Of a stretch of DNA of 64,000 nucleotides, positions 11,282 through 20,997 are shown in pieces; the stretch's first letter is position 1; every line of letters begins with the position of its first letter. Below the pieces are notes generated by a model, which saw only the letters and a list, made by a program, of their open reading frames with translations, did no database searches and was not told the DNA's origin. Source of the DNA: Branchipolynoe longqiensis (taxonomy: Eukaryota; Annelida; Polychaeta; Phyllodocida; Polynoidae); NCBI GenBank assembly GCA_030323885.1, contig CM059202.1, positions 47,386,849-47,450,848 on the forward strand. The letters run 5' to 3'. The translations under genes were made by a program, and so were the position numbers.

Positions 11282-11900
11282 CCTTGGTTGAGCGTAATGT
11301 AGACATTGACCAACGAATAACCGCATAGCTTAATCAGATATCGGCAGGGGAGCAGTGGGCAAGGGGCAGGATCAAACCAACAGAAAAAGTATGAGCGCTG
11401 TTAAGTCGACTCAGGCGGGGATCTGAATCAAACCAGATATGATTATAAACCATAGTATACGACTTCTTTTTCCACATTGTAAATTGTTTGTGTTACGCAT
11501 ACGATAGGTAATTCACACCTGAAGAAAAGTCACAATGGCCATTGATGCCGACGCCACCTCCTAGAATGTTGCTACAACCTTAGCTACCAATGCGGACTCC
11601 GACCATGTCGTCTCGCGGATAATTCATAACTTCCACCCAGAACCATGAGCACGGTGTCCATTATCCTCTTGGTCCCAAAGCCACATGGTGAGGATAGATC
11701 CTGCATGAAGACTAACCACCCACTCACCCTACAACCAACAGATCTGCGTCAGGGATGGGTACCAGATAAACATTAACCAATGAATGACCGCATACCTTAA
11801 TCAGATGCGCGAAAGGCGGCAGGATCGAACCCACAGAAAACCAAATGACCGCTATGTCAAGCAGACTCGAATGGGGTTCCAGATCGAACCCGAAAAGGAA
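11282..11900. repeat. Pair of tRNA-like SINE relics around a dispersed repeat
   Basis: 11290-11445 and 11765-11900 share ACATTRACCAAYGAATRACCGCATA, then CTTAATCAGAT, GGCAGGATCRAACC (box-B-like on the minus strand) and CAGAAAA. Between them lies 11505-11720, the second copy of the repeat at 8315-8530. Probably SINE relics; no full tRNA fold. Confidence 0.5.
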
Positions 11901-12784
11901 ATAAATGCAGGTTTACCACTTGTTTGTACACGTTGAGGATCATAGTTATGTAAAGTGAGACAAGGTATATGTAGCATAGTGCAGGGACAACACGGGTAAA
12001 AAACAGATGTGTTGGCAGCAAGCATAAGCAAGATACATAGGATATAAGTTACAAAAGGAAGCTACATTGAGCAGCTAGCCCCAATAGTGGCGCCATCTAG
12101 TGTGTGTGGCGAGTACCAGTGCACAGTAGAGCATAGAGTCCCAAATACAGGCATTTTAGAGTTCCGCTGATCCATCAGAAAGGACTGCAGCTGTGACCCC
12201 GAAGTCTGTGTCATTGCTAAGGTTCACAATGTAAAAGGTGGTAAATGGTAAATAGGGGGCCTACACATACATGCAACATGAGAGGGAAAGTGGTACTTTA
12301 TCATACGTAAAATATTTGCTTTGACAATTTGACCCTGCCCTACATTAAAAACAAATGTATGCAGACATGAGCAGAGAAGTCAAACAAATTAGCTGATTCT
12401 GGGCGTATGCCTCAAAACTCGGCCAAAGGCTGAGTAGGGGGGAGCCAGCCCCTCCTCCCACGGAGAAATCCTTTTACAAGTAGGACACAATTTGTGCAAT
12501 TTGGTAGCCACTTAGGAGGGAGAAATTTCACTCTTCACCTGTGACATAAGGTAACAGTAGGCCTATAGACGCAGTACTCTAAGAATACAGACGTGTTTTT
12601 CTTGTAATCTTGCATAAATGATAAGTCAATAATATAAATAATACACCTATACCATAGTTAATAGTTTCAGTTATTTAATTTATTGTCTTATACTCCTTCA
12701 GCTGGCAGTCCTTGTAATATGGTAATACTTGTTTAATTGTTATAATAAATGTAAATTGGCATAAATCAGCCAATGGGGGACATC
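11901..12784. other. No gene recognised
   Basis: Unique-looking sequence with a GGCGCCATCTAGTGTGTGTGG element at 12089-12110 that resembles the terminal motif of the satellite element starting at 12800. No ORF of note. Confidence 0.45.
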
Positions 12785-12789
12785 CGGGG

Positions 12790-13260
12790 TAGTTCATTTG
12801 TTGACACTAGATGGCGCATCGGTACCAGTGGTCCTAAACGGCCATTGACAATGCACTGAGTTCGCCGGTACGCGCAGTGCAAAAGGTCAATTTTTATTCA
12901 AAATTAATAGAAATGCAGAACTCTAACCTTATAAATTTAATATAATCTATTCGTTGTATGTTTTCTATATGTATACCAAGCGGGTTGCTTCTAGGTGGTG
13001 TGGTTTTAGAGATATTAAACTTTTTCTGTATGAAGATTGCTCACTGCCATTGACAATGCATTGAGTTTGTCGGTACGCGCAGTGAAAAACGTCTATTTCA
13101 TTCAAAATTAATAGAAATACAGAACCCTAACCTTATAAATTTAATATAATCTATTCCTTGTATGTTTTCTATATGTATTCCAAGCGGTTTGTCTGTAGGT
13201 GTTGTGGTTTTAGAGATATTTGACTTTTTCTGTATGAAGATTGCTCATAGCCATTGGGTT
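12790..13260 (+). mobile_element. Helentron/pearl-like element with ~190-bp core satellite, copy 1
   Basis: The head is GACACTAGATGGCGCATCGG through CCTAAACGGCCATTGACAATG, followed by about two tandem copies of a ~190-bp unit (GCGCAGTGNAAAA, AATTAATAGAAAT, AACCTTATAAATTTAATATAATC, GGTGTGGTTTTAGAGATAT). The same head in reverse complement precedes the array at 53455-54160. A short head plus tandem core is the design of pearl-type, Helitron-related elements in bivalves. This assignment is inferred from layout. Confidence 0.55.
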
Positions 13261-13945
13261 TGCAGTGTGACAGTGTGCCGAATAGGCCCACTGGTTCAGT
13301 GGCGATGCGAACGGCAGGAATTTGAACTAAAAAGTCGGAGGTCCCCCATTGGCGGGAAATGCTCATGCCTGTGTATGGCAATAACCTGACCGTGTTTCGC
13401 CATCCGGTTATTGGCGCAAAGTGAGTCTAATGTATAACGTCTATAGCGAACATCGGATTGTGAGACGGATCAACTTCCACCTTCCACCAGGGCCGCGTTC
13501 AAAAAGGCGCCTCGGAGAGATTCCAAATGCTGTGCTACTTTGAACAGCATTTTAGCAGTTGGGTGCCTCAAAAAATGGTGGCCTCGACAATGCGCACTCC
13601 CTGCGGCCATTTGCAATTGAAAGAATACCTCTGAGTGACTGACACCCGCAGCCATTTTGGAGTTGTTTTTGCCTCCTACTCAAAAGGTGTGATGTCTTGG
13701 AGTCAACGCAAAGGCGTATATTGAAAACAAATTGGAAAAACAAATGTTGTGGAGTTGTCTAGTCGACTCTGAGACATACACTGGACATGACGTAGGTCAG
13801 CTGTAGCTGTGAACCGCCATGCTGGGTCACTGCTTTTGGGGGCTCAGAGTAACTCGCAACACACATATTGGAAATCACTACCGTCTCTCAACCCCCTGAA
13901 TTTATCAAAGCCAATCATTTTCCTGACCTCAGAAGATCTGCAAAC

Positions 13946-14300
13946 TTAAAGTTGCATAGTCCGATGGTTTTGAGTTTCTGACATTTTTCTGAGATAAATA
14001 TATTAAATTGATCATCATAACCTACCTTACTTTAGTTTGAAGTAACTTTTAAGTGAAATGACTACCTTTTGAGATATTTGAAATTCAAACATCTGAAAAT
14101 AATTTTGGCAAGCACGCCAAAACTCTGATACCATAGACTTCTGCAGTAACAGGTTCTATTACATCGACTCAGTGTTCCCTTCTATGTGGCAACAAATACT
14201 TAATAAGTGCATCAGTATCTAAGTTAGATATGTAGAATCAAATTTAGATAATTGTTTTGATTTTGAAAATTTGATGCTTCCTCGGACTATGCAGCTTTAA
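13946..14300. mobile_element. TTAA-flanked MITE, copy 2, overlapping the transmembrane exon
   Basis: TTAA at 13946-13949 and 14297-14300, ends AGTTGCATAGTCCGATGG and CTCGGACTATGCAGCT. The interior matches 243-591 in reverse orientation. On the minus strand its right end encodes LKAA and the TAG stop of exon 7 if that exon is read through. Confidence 0.75.
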
Positions 14301-14537
14301 GTTTGCGTGCTTCGCAGCTAATGTATTTATTTATGTATTTATTTATGTATTTACATGGAGGCTTTGGGGGTGGCGGCGGAATAAATTCGCTTTCCTCATC
14401 GCTACTGTCGATGTCGCTCTCATCTTCCATGAGTGTATTTATCAGGCTACAGATGACAAGAAGGAAAACGACAAACACCATCAGCCCAATCATTAGAGCC
14501 ATGAAATATTTGTTTTGAAGTTTTTCCTGAACCTTTT
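14287..14537 (-). CDS. Transmembrane/cytoplasmic exon 7, possible terminal exon
   Basis: The exon begins after a strong acceptor (TTTCATTCCTCAG) in phase 1. It encodes a short stem (KVQEKLQNKYF), a hydrophobic helix of about 20 residues (LMIGLMVFVVFLLVICSLI), then an acidic tract (EDESDIDSSDEESE) and a polyproline stretch (PPPPPKPP) of a kind bound by SH3, WW or EVH1 domains. After Cys the frame enters a 12-bp microsatellite that reads KYIN repeats and stops at TAG 14289-14287. That stop and the last four residues lie inside a MITE (13946-14300). Alternatively the exon ends at 14355: CAT|GTAAAT is a phase-1 donor and would make a symmetric 183-nt exon continuing into a downstream exon. The helix and acidic tail are well supported; the true 3' end is open. 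Confidence 0.72.
14316..14355. repeat. 12-bp microsatellite in exon 7 reading frame
   Basis: About three units of ATGTATTTATTT; on the minus strand they read KYIN repeats and contain AATAAA hexamers that could act as polyadenylation signals. Confidence 0.7.
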
Positions 14538-14539
14538 CT

Positions 14540-15102
14540 GAGGAATGAAATGGAAAAGTAAAGCATTTAGTTAACTCAGTGGAGACAGTTTAATGGAATT
14601 ATAGGCTTTTCAAGACTAATTCAAGGCCTTGAATTCAAGGCCTTGAATTGGGTCAAATGCAGCTTGAAGAACTTAAAACTTTCAGGACAGTTTGGACCAT
14701 GCAACTAAAATGTTCAGTGCTGGAAATAACTATTCTCAAAGACCCGATAATACTAAGACGGCTCACTCAGCCTGTAATGTGTAATCAAAATGATCAAACG
14801 CACTACTTGGTGCGCTGGCTGTTCTCTTGGTTAAACAGGTGCTATATTATATGTATAAATGTATATATTAATGCGAAAGATGTGTGATGATGGCGATGCT
14901 GATGATGATGTTTCGTATTTGTTCATAGTAATTTCATATTGATGTGTATTCATACTTACCTATATCATGTATAATATAATTGTATGTGTTTACATGTGAA
15001 ACACCAACCAGCAGCCGGGCTGATCAAACCCACCAGAAGGTGGCACTGCGAAATTTACATTACCATGGGAGAAATAGGGAGTGAGCCATCTTAATATTAT
15101 TA
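14540..15102. other. Intronic sequence, no gene recognised
   Basis: Includes a 15-bp direct repeat (TTCAAGGCCTTGAAT) at about 14620-14648. It runs into the first assembly gap. Confidence 0.5.
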
Positions 15103-15601
15103 NNNNNNNNNNNNNNNNNNNNNNNNNNNNNNNNNNNNNNNNNNNNNNNNNNNNNNNNNNNNNNNNNNNNNNNNNNNNNNNNNNNNNNNNNNNNNNNNNN
15201 NNNNNNNNNNNNNNNNNNNNNNNNNNNNNNNNNNNNNNNNNNNNNNNNNNNNNNNNNNNNNNNNNNNNNNNNNNNNNNNNNNNNNNNNNNNNNNNNNNNN
15301 NNNNNNNNNNNNNNNNNNNNNNNNNNNNNNNNNNNNNNNNNNNNNNNNNNNNNNNNNNNNNNNNNNNNNNNNNNNNNNNNNNNNNNNNNNNNNNNNNNNN
15401 NNNNNNNNNNNNNNNNNNNNNNNNNNNNNNNNNNNNNNNNNNNNNNNNNNNNNNNNNNNNNNNNNNNNNNNNNNNNNNNNNNNNNNNNNNNNNNNNNNNN
15501 NNNNNNNNNNNNNNNNNNNNNNNNNNNNNNNNNNNNNNNNNNNNNNNNNNNNNNNNNNNNNNNNNNNNNNNNNNNNNNNNNNNNNNNNNNNNNNNNNNNN
15601 N
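15103..15601. other. Assembly gap (N)
   Basis: 499 undetermined bases. The left arm of the foldback element runs into it, so part of the palindrome is probably hidden here. Confidence 0.99.
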
Positions 15602-16106
15602 GGATGTATGGATATACTGGTACTGGTAGAACCCCTATCCTCAAACTTAAAAACAAGGTTTGGCAGCAGTCATGGCTCAATGACCATGACCCACATCCCC
15701 ACTAAGTTTTTCAGTTAGTCAGTTTACAGATGCATCCCCACCCTAGCTTCTTTGTGTTGGTCTCACCCTGTCAGCCATATAGACCAGGTTAGTGGTAGTC
15801 ATGCATGGTTGCCCCACCTGACACCTCCCCCACCACCCACACACACAAACTAAGACAATAGCCACACAGCAACACTGGTCTGCCATCCACACCCCCACCA
15901 GCCCACTTGTAGCCACACCATGCTGGTCAATGATGATGTGGTGATATTTATTAAAATTGTATTTTATTTATATTTAAATTTATTTATTTATTATCCTTAC
16001 TTTTTAATTTTTTTCAGATTATTTCTATCCATATTTCTTTGCTCATTATTCACATGCTGTCAGGACCTCCCAGCATTCTGCCACAAATTGGACCACTCTG
16101 GGAGTA

Positions 16107-16193
16107 GCAGTTCCTCTATAGCTCAGTTGGCAGAGTGTTGGTCTCAAGATCAGAGGGTAACTGGTTCGAATCTCGGAACTAGAATACTTTTTT
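16107..16193 (+). ncRNA. tRNA-like Pol III unit in left foldback arm
   Basis: Box A TAGCTCAGTTGG (16119-16130) and box B GGTTCGAATCT (16163-16173) at tRNA spacing, followed by a T6 run (16188-16193) suited to Pol III termination. AGTTCC (16109-16114) pairs with GGAACT (16175-16180) as a closing stem. The anticodon and T arms do not fold properly, so it is a tRNA relic, not a working tRNA. Confidence 0.6.
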
Positions 16194-16215
16194 GTAAAGA
16201 ATGTCTTAATAATTT

Positions 16216-16757
16216 TACCCCGGGTCGACTTTAGCCCAGCTCGACTTTACCCTGGTTTGAGTTTACCCCGGCTCGACTTGATGTTACCCGCCTCGACTTT
16301 ACCCGGCTCGACGTGACCCGCCTCGATGTTACCTGGCTCGACGTGACCCGTCTCGATGTTACCCACCTCAACGTTACCCACCTCAATGTTTCCCACCTCA
16401 ACGTTACCCACCTCGACGTTACCCGCCTAAACGTTACCCGACCCAACTTTAGCCGACCCGACTTTACCTGACCCGACTTTACCCGACCTGACTTCACCCG
16501 ACCTGAGTTCACCCGACCACACTTTACCCGACCACACTTTACCCGACCACACTTTACCCGACTCAACTTTACCTCACCTCACTTTACCTGGCCCGAGTTT
16601 ACCGGACCCAACTTTACCTGACCACACTTTACCCGACGACACTTTACCCGACCACACTTTACCCGGCCCGACTTTACCTCACCTCACTTTACCTGACCCG
16701 AGTTAACCTGACACGAGTTTACCCGACCCAACATTACCCGACCTGATGTTACCCACC
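16216..16757. repeat. Foldback minisatellite, left (TTACCC) half
   Basis: About 35 degenerate 15-bp units of the form CTCGACTTTACCCG (cytosine-rich on the plus strand). Variation is higher than in the right half. Confidence 0.85.
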
Positions 16758-16767
16758 TGGACTTTAC

Positions 16768-17410
16768 GTTGAGGTGGGTAACGTTGAGGCGGGTAACGTT
16801 GAGGCGGGTAACGTTGAGGCGGGTAATGTCGAGGCGGGTAACGTCGAGGCAGGTAACATCGAGGCGGGTAACATCGATGCGGGTAACGTCGAGGCGGGTA
16901 ACATCGAGGCAAGTAACGTCGAGGTGGGTAACGTCGATGCGGGTAACGTCGAGGCGGGTAACGTCGAGGTGGGTAACGTCGAGGCGGGTAACATCGAGGC
17001 GGGTAACTTCGAGGCGGGTAACGTCGAGGCGGGTAACATCGAGGCGAGTAATGTTGAGGCGGGTAACATCGAGGCGGGTAACGTCAAGGCGGGTAATGTC
17101 GAGGTGGGTAACGGCGAGCGGGGTCAAGTGTAGTCGGGTAAAGTCATGTCGGGTGAACTCGGGTCGGGTGAACTTGGGTCAGGTGAAGTCGGGTCAGGTG
17201 AAGTCGGGTCGAGTGAAGTCGGGTGGGATGAAGACGAGTCAGGTGAAGATGAGTCGGGTAAAATTGACCTGGGTAAAGCTGATCCGGGTAAAGCAGAGCC
17301 GTGTATAGCAGAGCCGGGTAAACCTGATCCGGGTAAAGCAGAGCCGAGTAAACCTGAGCAGGGTAAAGCCGAGCCGGGTAAAGCCCAGACAGATAACGTC
17401 GAGCAATGTC
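16768..17410. repeat. Foldback minisatellite, right (GGGTAA) half
   Basis: About 22 well-conserved units GTYGAGGCGGGTAAC at 16780-17110, then about 20 diverged units (GGGTAAAGCNGAGCC and similar) to 17410. It is the inverted counterpart of 16216-16757. Confidence 0.9.
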
Positions 17411-17483
17411 GAGTTAGGTAAAGGCATATTTATTAATATTGATATAATTATGCATTACAAAAAAAAGTAGTATGACATTCTTT

Positions 17484-17576
17484 AAAAAAAAAGTATTGCA
17501 GTTCCAAGATTCGAACCAGTTACCCTCTGATCTTGAGACCAACACTCTGCCATCTGAGCTACAGAGGAAGTGCAAC
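17484..17576 (-). ncRNA. tRNA-like Pol III unit in right foldback arm
   Basis: Inverted copy of 16107-16193: on the minus strand TAGCTCAGATGG, then GGTTCGAATCT, closed by TTGCACTTCC with GGAACTGCAA (9 of 10 pairs), followed by a T9 run. The longer, better-paired stem suggests the ancestral unit had a 10-bp closing stem. Confidence 0.6.
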
Positions 17577-18159
17577 CCACAATGGTCCAACTGGTGGCAG
17601 ATTGCTGGGAGGTCCTGAAAGCATGTGAATAGCGAGCAATCAATATGGCTAGGAATAATATGAACAAAATTCAATAGTAAGGATAATAAAAAATAAATTT
17701 GAAAATAAATTCAATAAAATTTAAATAAATATCACCACATCATCATTGATTCATGACTGACCAGTATGGTGTAGCTAGAAGTGGGCTGGTGGGGGTGTGG
17801 GTTGCAGACCAGTGTTGCTGTGTGGCTATTGTCTTACTTTGTGTGTGTGAGGGGGGGGGGGTAGGAGGCATCAGGTGGGGTAACCCCTAGCCTGGCCTGT
17901 CTGGCTGTCAGGGTTACCCCAACACAACTGTTTAACTGATAAACTTAGGGTGGATGTGGGTCATGGTCATTGAGGCATGACTGCTGCCAAACCTTGTTTT
18001 TAAGTTTGAGGATAGGGGCACTACCAGTACCAGCACATACTGGGAGCACCCCCCTCCACCCCCCATCCCCAACTTGTGGGCAAGAGAGTGAAAGGGTGTG
18101 TTGTGGAAGTGAGTTTGGTAAGAGGGGGTATAGACCTGGGAGGAGTGTGCTATTTATAT

Positions 18160-18545
18160 AATAACCAGAAATGCATATAAATGCACATCTACACATATAT
18201 ATGCAAATATAAGTATATATGCATATATAGACACGTATATATGTGTATATATGCAGATATACACATATATATGAGTATATATACACATATATATGTGTAT
18301 ATACGTATATACACATATATATGTGTGGATATATGCATATATGTGTAGATGTGCATTTATATGTGTATATATGCGGATATATACACATATATTCACATAT
18401 AAGTATTTATGCATATGTATATGTATATAATGGTATGTTTCTAAGCATATATATGCATAATTATATACATATACACCCATATATGTGGATATATGTGTAT
18501 ATATGCACATATATCCACATATATGGGTGTATATGCATGTGTGTA
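18160..18545. repeat. Alternating ATATAC/GTATAT microsatellite
   Basis: Self-complementary (AT/GT)-rich tract with many ACATATATATGTGTATAT palindromes; the overlapping Tyr/Ile/Cys-rich ORFs on both strands are artefacts of it. Confidence 0.9.
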
Positions 18546-18965
18546 CATTAGAGTAATGGTTTATATGATGCCATACATCATGATTTGTTCATATTTTTGG
18601 TTACTTCTCATTAACTATGTCCAGGATTTTGATTCTAAGAAAAGTACTTTCTTAAACAGACCATGGTTGTTCACCAGTAAAAATGAATAATTCAAGAATA
18701 CAAGCAGTACAATTTTATAGGCAAAATAAGATTATCTCTTTATTTTAATGTAGTTTTAATTAAATATTATGAACATACTATTCACAGGAGCATTTTCTTC
18801 ATAGAAACATTGAAGAGCTACTTACACCCATTCTAATGATATATTTTGTTAGCTTCCATTCTCAATATTAAAGTAGCTGCAGACTGTGACAGCTCCCCCC
18901 TCTTTGTTTCTATATAAAAACCGTCTTGGTTTTTCAAGACGACTTGAAAAACCAAGCCGTTTTGA
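18545..18965. repeat. Inverted partner of 4905-5335, at the 3' end of the recombinase
   Basis: Reverse-complement match to 4905-5335 across several blocks (see that entry). DIRS elements carry inverted terminal repeats, so this may be the element's 3' terminus, partly overlapping the recombinase frame. Confidence 0.55.
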
Positions 18966-19613
18966 TTTCCTAGTCGTAGCCTCTACCTGGTATTTCAGGG
19001 GGGAAAGACCAGCTGATCTCGTTTTTGTGGACCTTACCATGATTAATAGTTTATCAAAACTAGGTTTTATGGTGCTGAATTTTAGGACATGAGGGTTATC
19101 AGACAGCGTTGCTGATGCCGGGAGCACGTTGCTTTGCCATAGTAGCATGGAGTATCCTATTAGTAGTGCTGCAATTAGGACATAAGGGGCAGGGTTGAGG
19201 TTTGATAGGAAGGCAATTGTGTTTTTAAAATCCTCTGGGTCTAACGAAGGGGCTTTGGCTACCATATGAGTTTAGTTTTTATATAATGCTCTTTTCATGA
19301 TTTTTACTTCATATGAATCAAAAGCTTGGGGGTTGCCTGGTCCACTCCCTATCCACAGTTTAACCAAGCTGAAGTAATTCATGATGGCTCCTGGCGATTT
19401 TAATTTCTGATCTAAGTACAGGAGGAAAGACAAGAGGTCATAAGTAGTAGGATTATGTATTAGGGTGTTATGGTCGGTACAGAAAGAAAGGTATGCATTA
19501 ATGTGGGTCGCCTTGTTTTTCCACGTTCTGGGATCCAGGGTACTCCTGTACGCGTTTAGTAGTCTCTGCTGATGCATCAGCGTGTATCCTGGAATTAGAG
19601 TTAGAGTCAACAC
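18849..19613 (-). pseudogene. DIRS-type tyrosine recombinase, broken
   Basis: Two minus-strand frames in succession. 19613-19272 reads an N-terminal SAM-like core-binding domain (RTWKNKATHINAYLSFC, YDLLSFLLYLDQKLKSPGAI). After a stop in shifted frame, 19265-18849 reads the start of the catalytic domain (ALLIGYSMLLWQSNVLPAS, then MVRSTKTR). In related recombinases I expect Arg where Trp stands in LLWQSN, which would remove a catalytic residue. The HxxR/Tyr end is absent or lost. The element probably integrated by recombination, leaving no target duplication. It lies in the intron between exons 6 and 7. Confidence 0.68.
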
Positions 19614-19789
19614 CAGCTTCCAAATAATTCGTTTTTAATTATATGGTGAAATCTAGGATATCAATGGAGAACTTAATTGTTATCTCTTTTATTTTAGGGT
19701 TTTGCATAGTTGGTCTGATTTTTTCCAGCGTGATTCTGAGTCAAATGATCTGCTCAAGACTAGCTGCTCTCCTGCTTTATGCTTAATTT

Positions 19790-20215
19790 CTAGCTCAAAG
19801 TTATGTATTGCCGAAAGTAGCCAGATCTGTCTTGCACATGCACACAGTATTTGATCTTTTCCTTTACCATTTGCTGTGAGGCAATATTATCTGTGTTAAT
19901 TATAATCTTAAATTCTTGTGGTGCTTGTGCATGGACTAAGTTCAGTGCCTCTAGCTTGGCAATAGGTAGTGACTGTGACATGATCGAGTCTTGGTATTTA
20001 ATTGCATAGTAACAGCTGGAGGAGTAGGCCCCTGTGGATGTTAGAGTTGTGTCACATTCTATTAGCCAAGGCAATCTTGGCGATTTAAGTAGTTGTGTGC
20101 CATTAAACTTGTGTGCAAACACTTCAAACCATTCTAAGTCTTTGAGGAGATCGTTGTCAAAGTTGTGTTGACCCACATAGGGTGAGGCCCTCAATGCGGC
20201 TAGCACTCTAATCAA
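19790..20215 (-). pseudogene. DIRS-type RNase H-like domain fragment
   Basis: The minus strand reads DLLKDLEWFEVFAHKFNGTQ, then LIECDTTLTSTGAY and, after SLPIAKLEALNLVHA, INTDNIASQQ. The acidic positions (CDTT, KLEAL, NTDN) match the Asp-Glu-Asp layout of the RNase H module that follows the reverse transcriptase in DIRS and gypsy elements. It sits directly upstream of the recombinase frames, the order expected for DIRS (RT-RNase H then recombinase). The upstream polymerase is missing. Confidence 0.6.
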
Positions 20216-20559
20216 ACACGGTCATCGTTTCCGCGGAATAAAGTGTTAATATTGCATTTGTGGATCCATGTGTATGCCAAATTGTTCTTTATTTCTTTTA
20301 ATTTTAAATAAAAATCTAAGTTTTGAACTGCGCGTATCGGAACTGCCCGCCGTTTGCAATCGAAAAGAACATCTCTGATTGGCTCAAATTATGGATAGGT
20401 CCCAGTCGAATACGTCCATTATATTTTTAGTAGTTTCTTGTCCAGACATAGTCACACATATATGTATCTATTGCACAGATTAAAGTGCTTGAAGTATATT
20501 TTTAATTTATCTACATCGACTTCTGTTTAAATCACACAATATCAGTACTTAAAGAATGG

Positions 20560-20950
20560 GAAACTATTCCTGCAAGGGTATGCTCAATATGGGACAGTGG
20601 TCACCCGTTTTTCCTCCTTTCCTCGCTGTGGACCCTTCTCATAACTTCACCACACAGCACCGGCAGCATAGTCAATGGCTCTACTACACCATGCAGCACT
20701 ATCAGCATAGCCAACACTGTTCTGCACCACACAGCACATGCCAGTTCAGTGGCGACGAAGAGCCGGAGGTGGGCCTCGTGCTTGCGGGCCTTTTCAGTGG
20801 TTAGTGTAATTGGGGTGTGGGGGGTGGCGTCGGTGGAGGGGAAGCCGAACGCCAGCAAGTTGACCACATCGAGGTCATGGTAGACACGGAGGCGTGTCTG
20901 CCAGGCTGGGATGTTGAGGCCTGAGTGGAGGGGGATGCAGGCGGCCAAAA
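20560..20950 (-). pseudogene. DIRS-type RT N-terminal fragment
   Basis: Minus 20948-20601 reads IPAWQTRLRVYHDLDVVNLLAFGFP, then KARKHEAHLRLFVATELA. The WxxxLRxYHDxxxVxxLxFGFP motif corresponds to the segment at 3147-2932 (SWQVLLRDYHDDQLVDCL) from another copy. Downstream catalytic motifs are absent. It follows the gag-like region at 21-22 kb in the correct order for a gag-pol layout. Confidence 0.5.
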
Positions 20951-20997
20951 TATTAGGGAAGCCCGCATCGCGGAGGGTTGCGTAGGCCCTGGTGAAG

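Larger units (their letters stand above)
15602..18035. mobile_element. Foldback (long inverted-repeat) element
   Basis: 15602-16215 and 17430-18035 are inverted copies of each other. The order on the left (ACTGGTACTGGTAG, AAACAAGGTTTGGCAGCAGTCATG, CCACCAGCCCAC, GATGATGTGGTGATATTTAT, CAGGACCTCCCAGCA, tRNA-like unit, AAAGAATGTC) is found reversed and complemented on the right. The centre is a 15-bp minisatellite that also inverts, at about 16760. The whole is a ~2.4-kb imperfect palindrome, the architecture of FB/TU-type foldback transposons. No transposase ORF is visible, and the outer left end falls in the gap. The long in-frame ORFs across the centre exist only because the unit is 15 bp. Confidence 0.8.

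Noticed and set aside
15060..15680. ORFs across the first gap
   Set aside because: They consist mostly of undetermined bases.
16107..16193. Functional tRNA gene
   Set aside because: Promoter boxes are good, but the anticodon loop has six bases and the T arm does not pair; it is treated as a tRNA relic.
16216..17410. CRISPR-like array
   Set aside because: The units are contiguous 15-mers without spacers, they invert at the centre, and the genome is eukaryotic.
16231..17427. Long overlapping ORFs (up to 179 codons) on both strands
   Set aside because: They arise because the minisatellite unit is 15 bp, so no stops accumulate; the peptides are pure repeats (VTSRRVTSRR-like, GNVEAGNVEA-like).
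17945..18551. Tyr/Ile/His-rich ORFs
   Set aside because: Translation of an ATAT/GTAT microsatellite in several frames.
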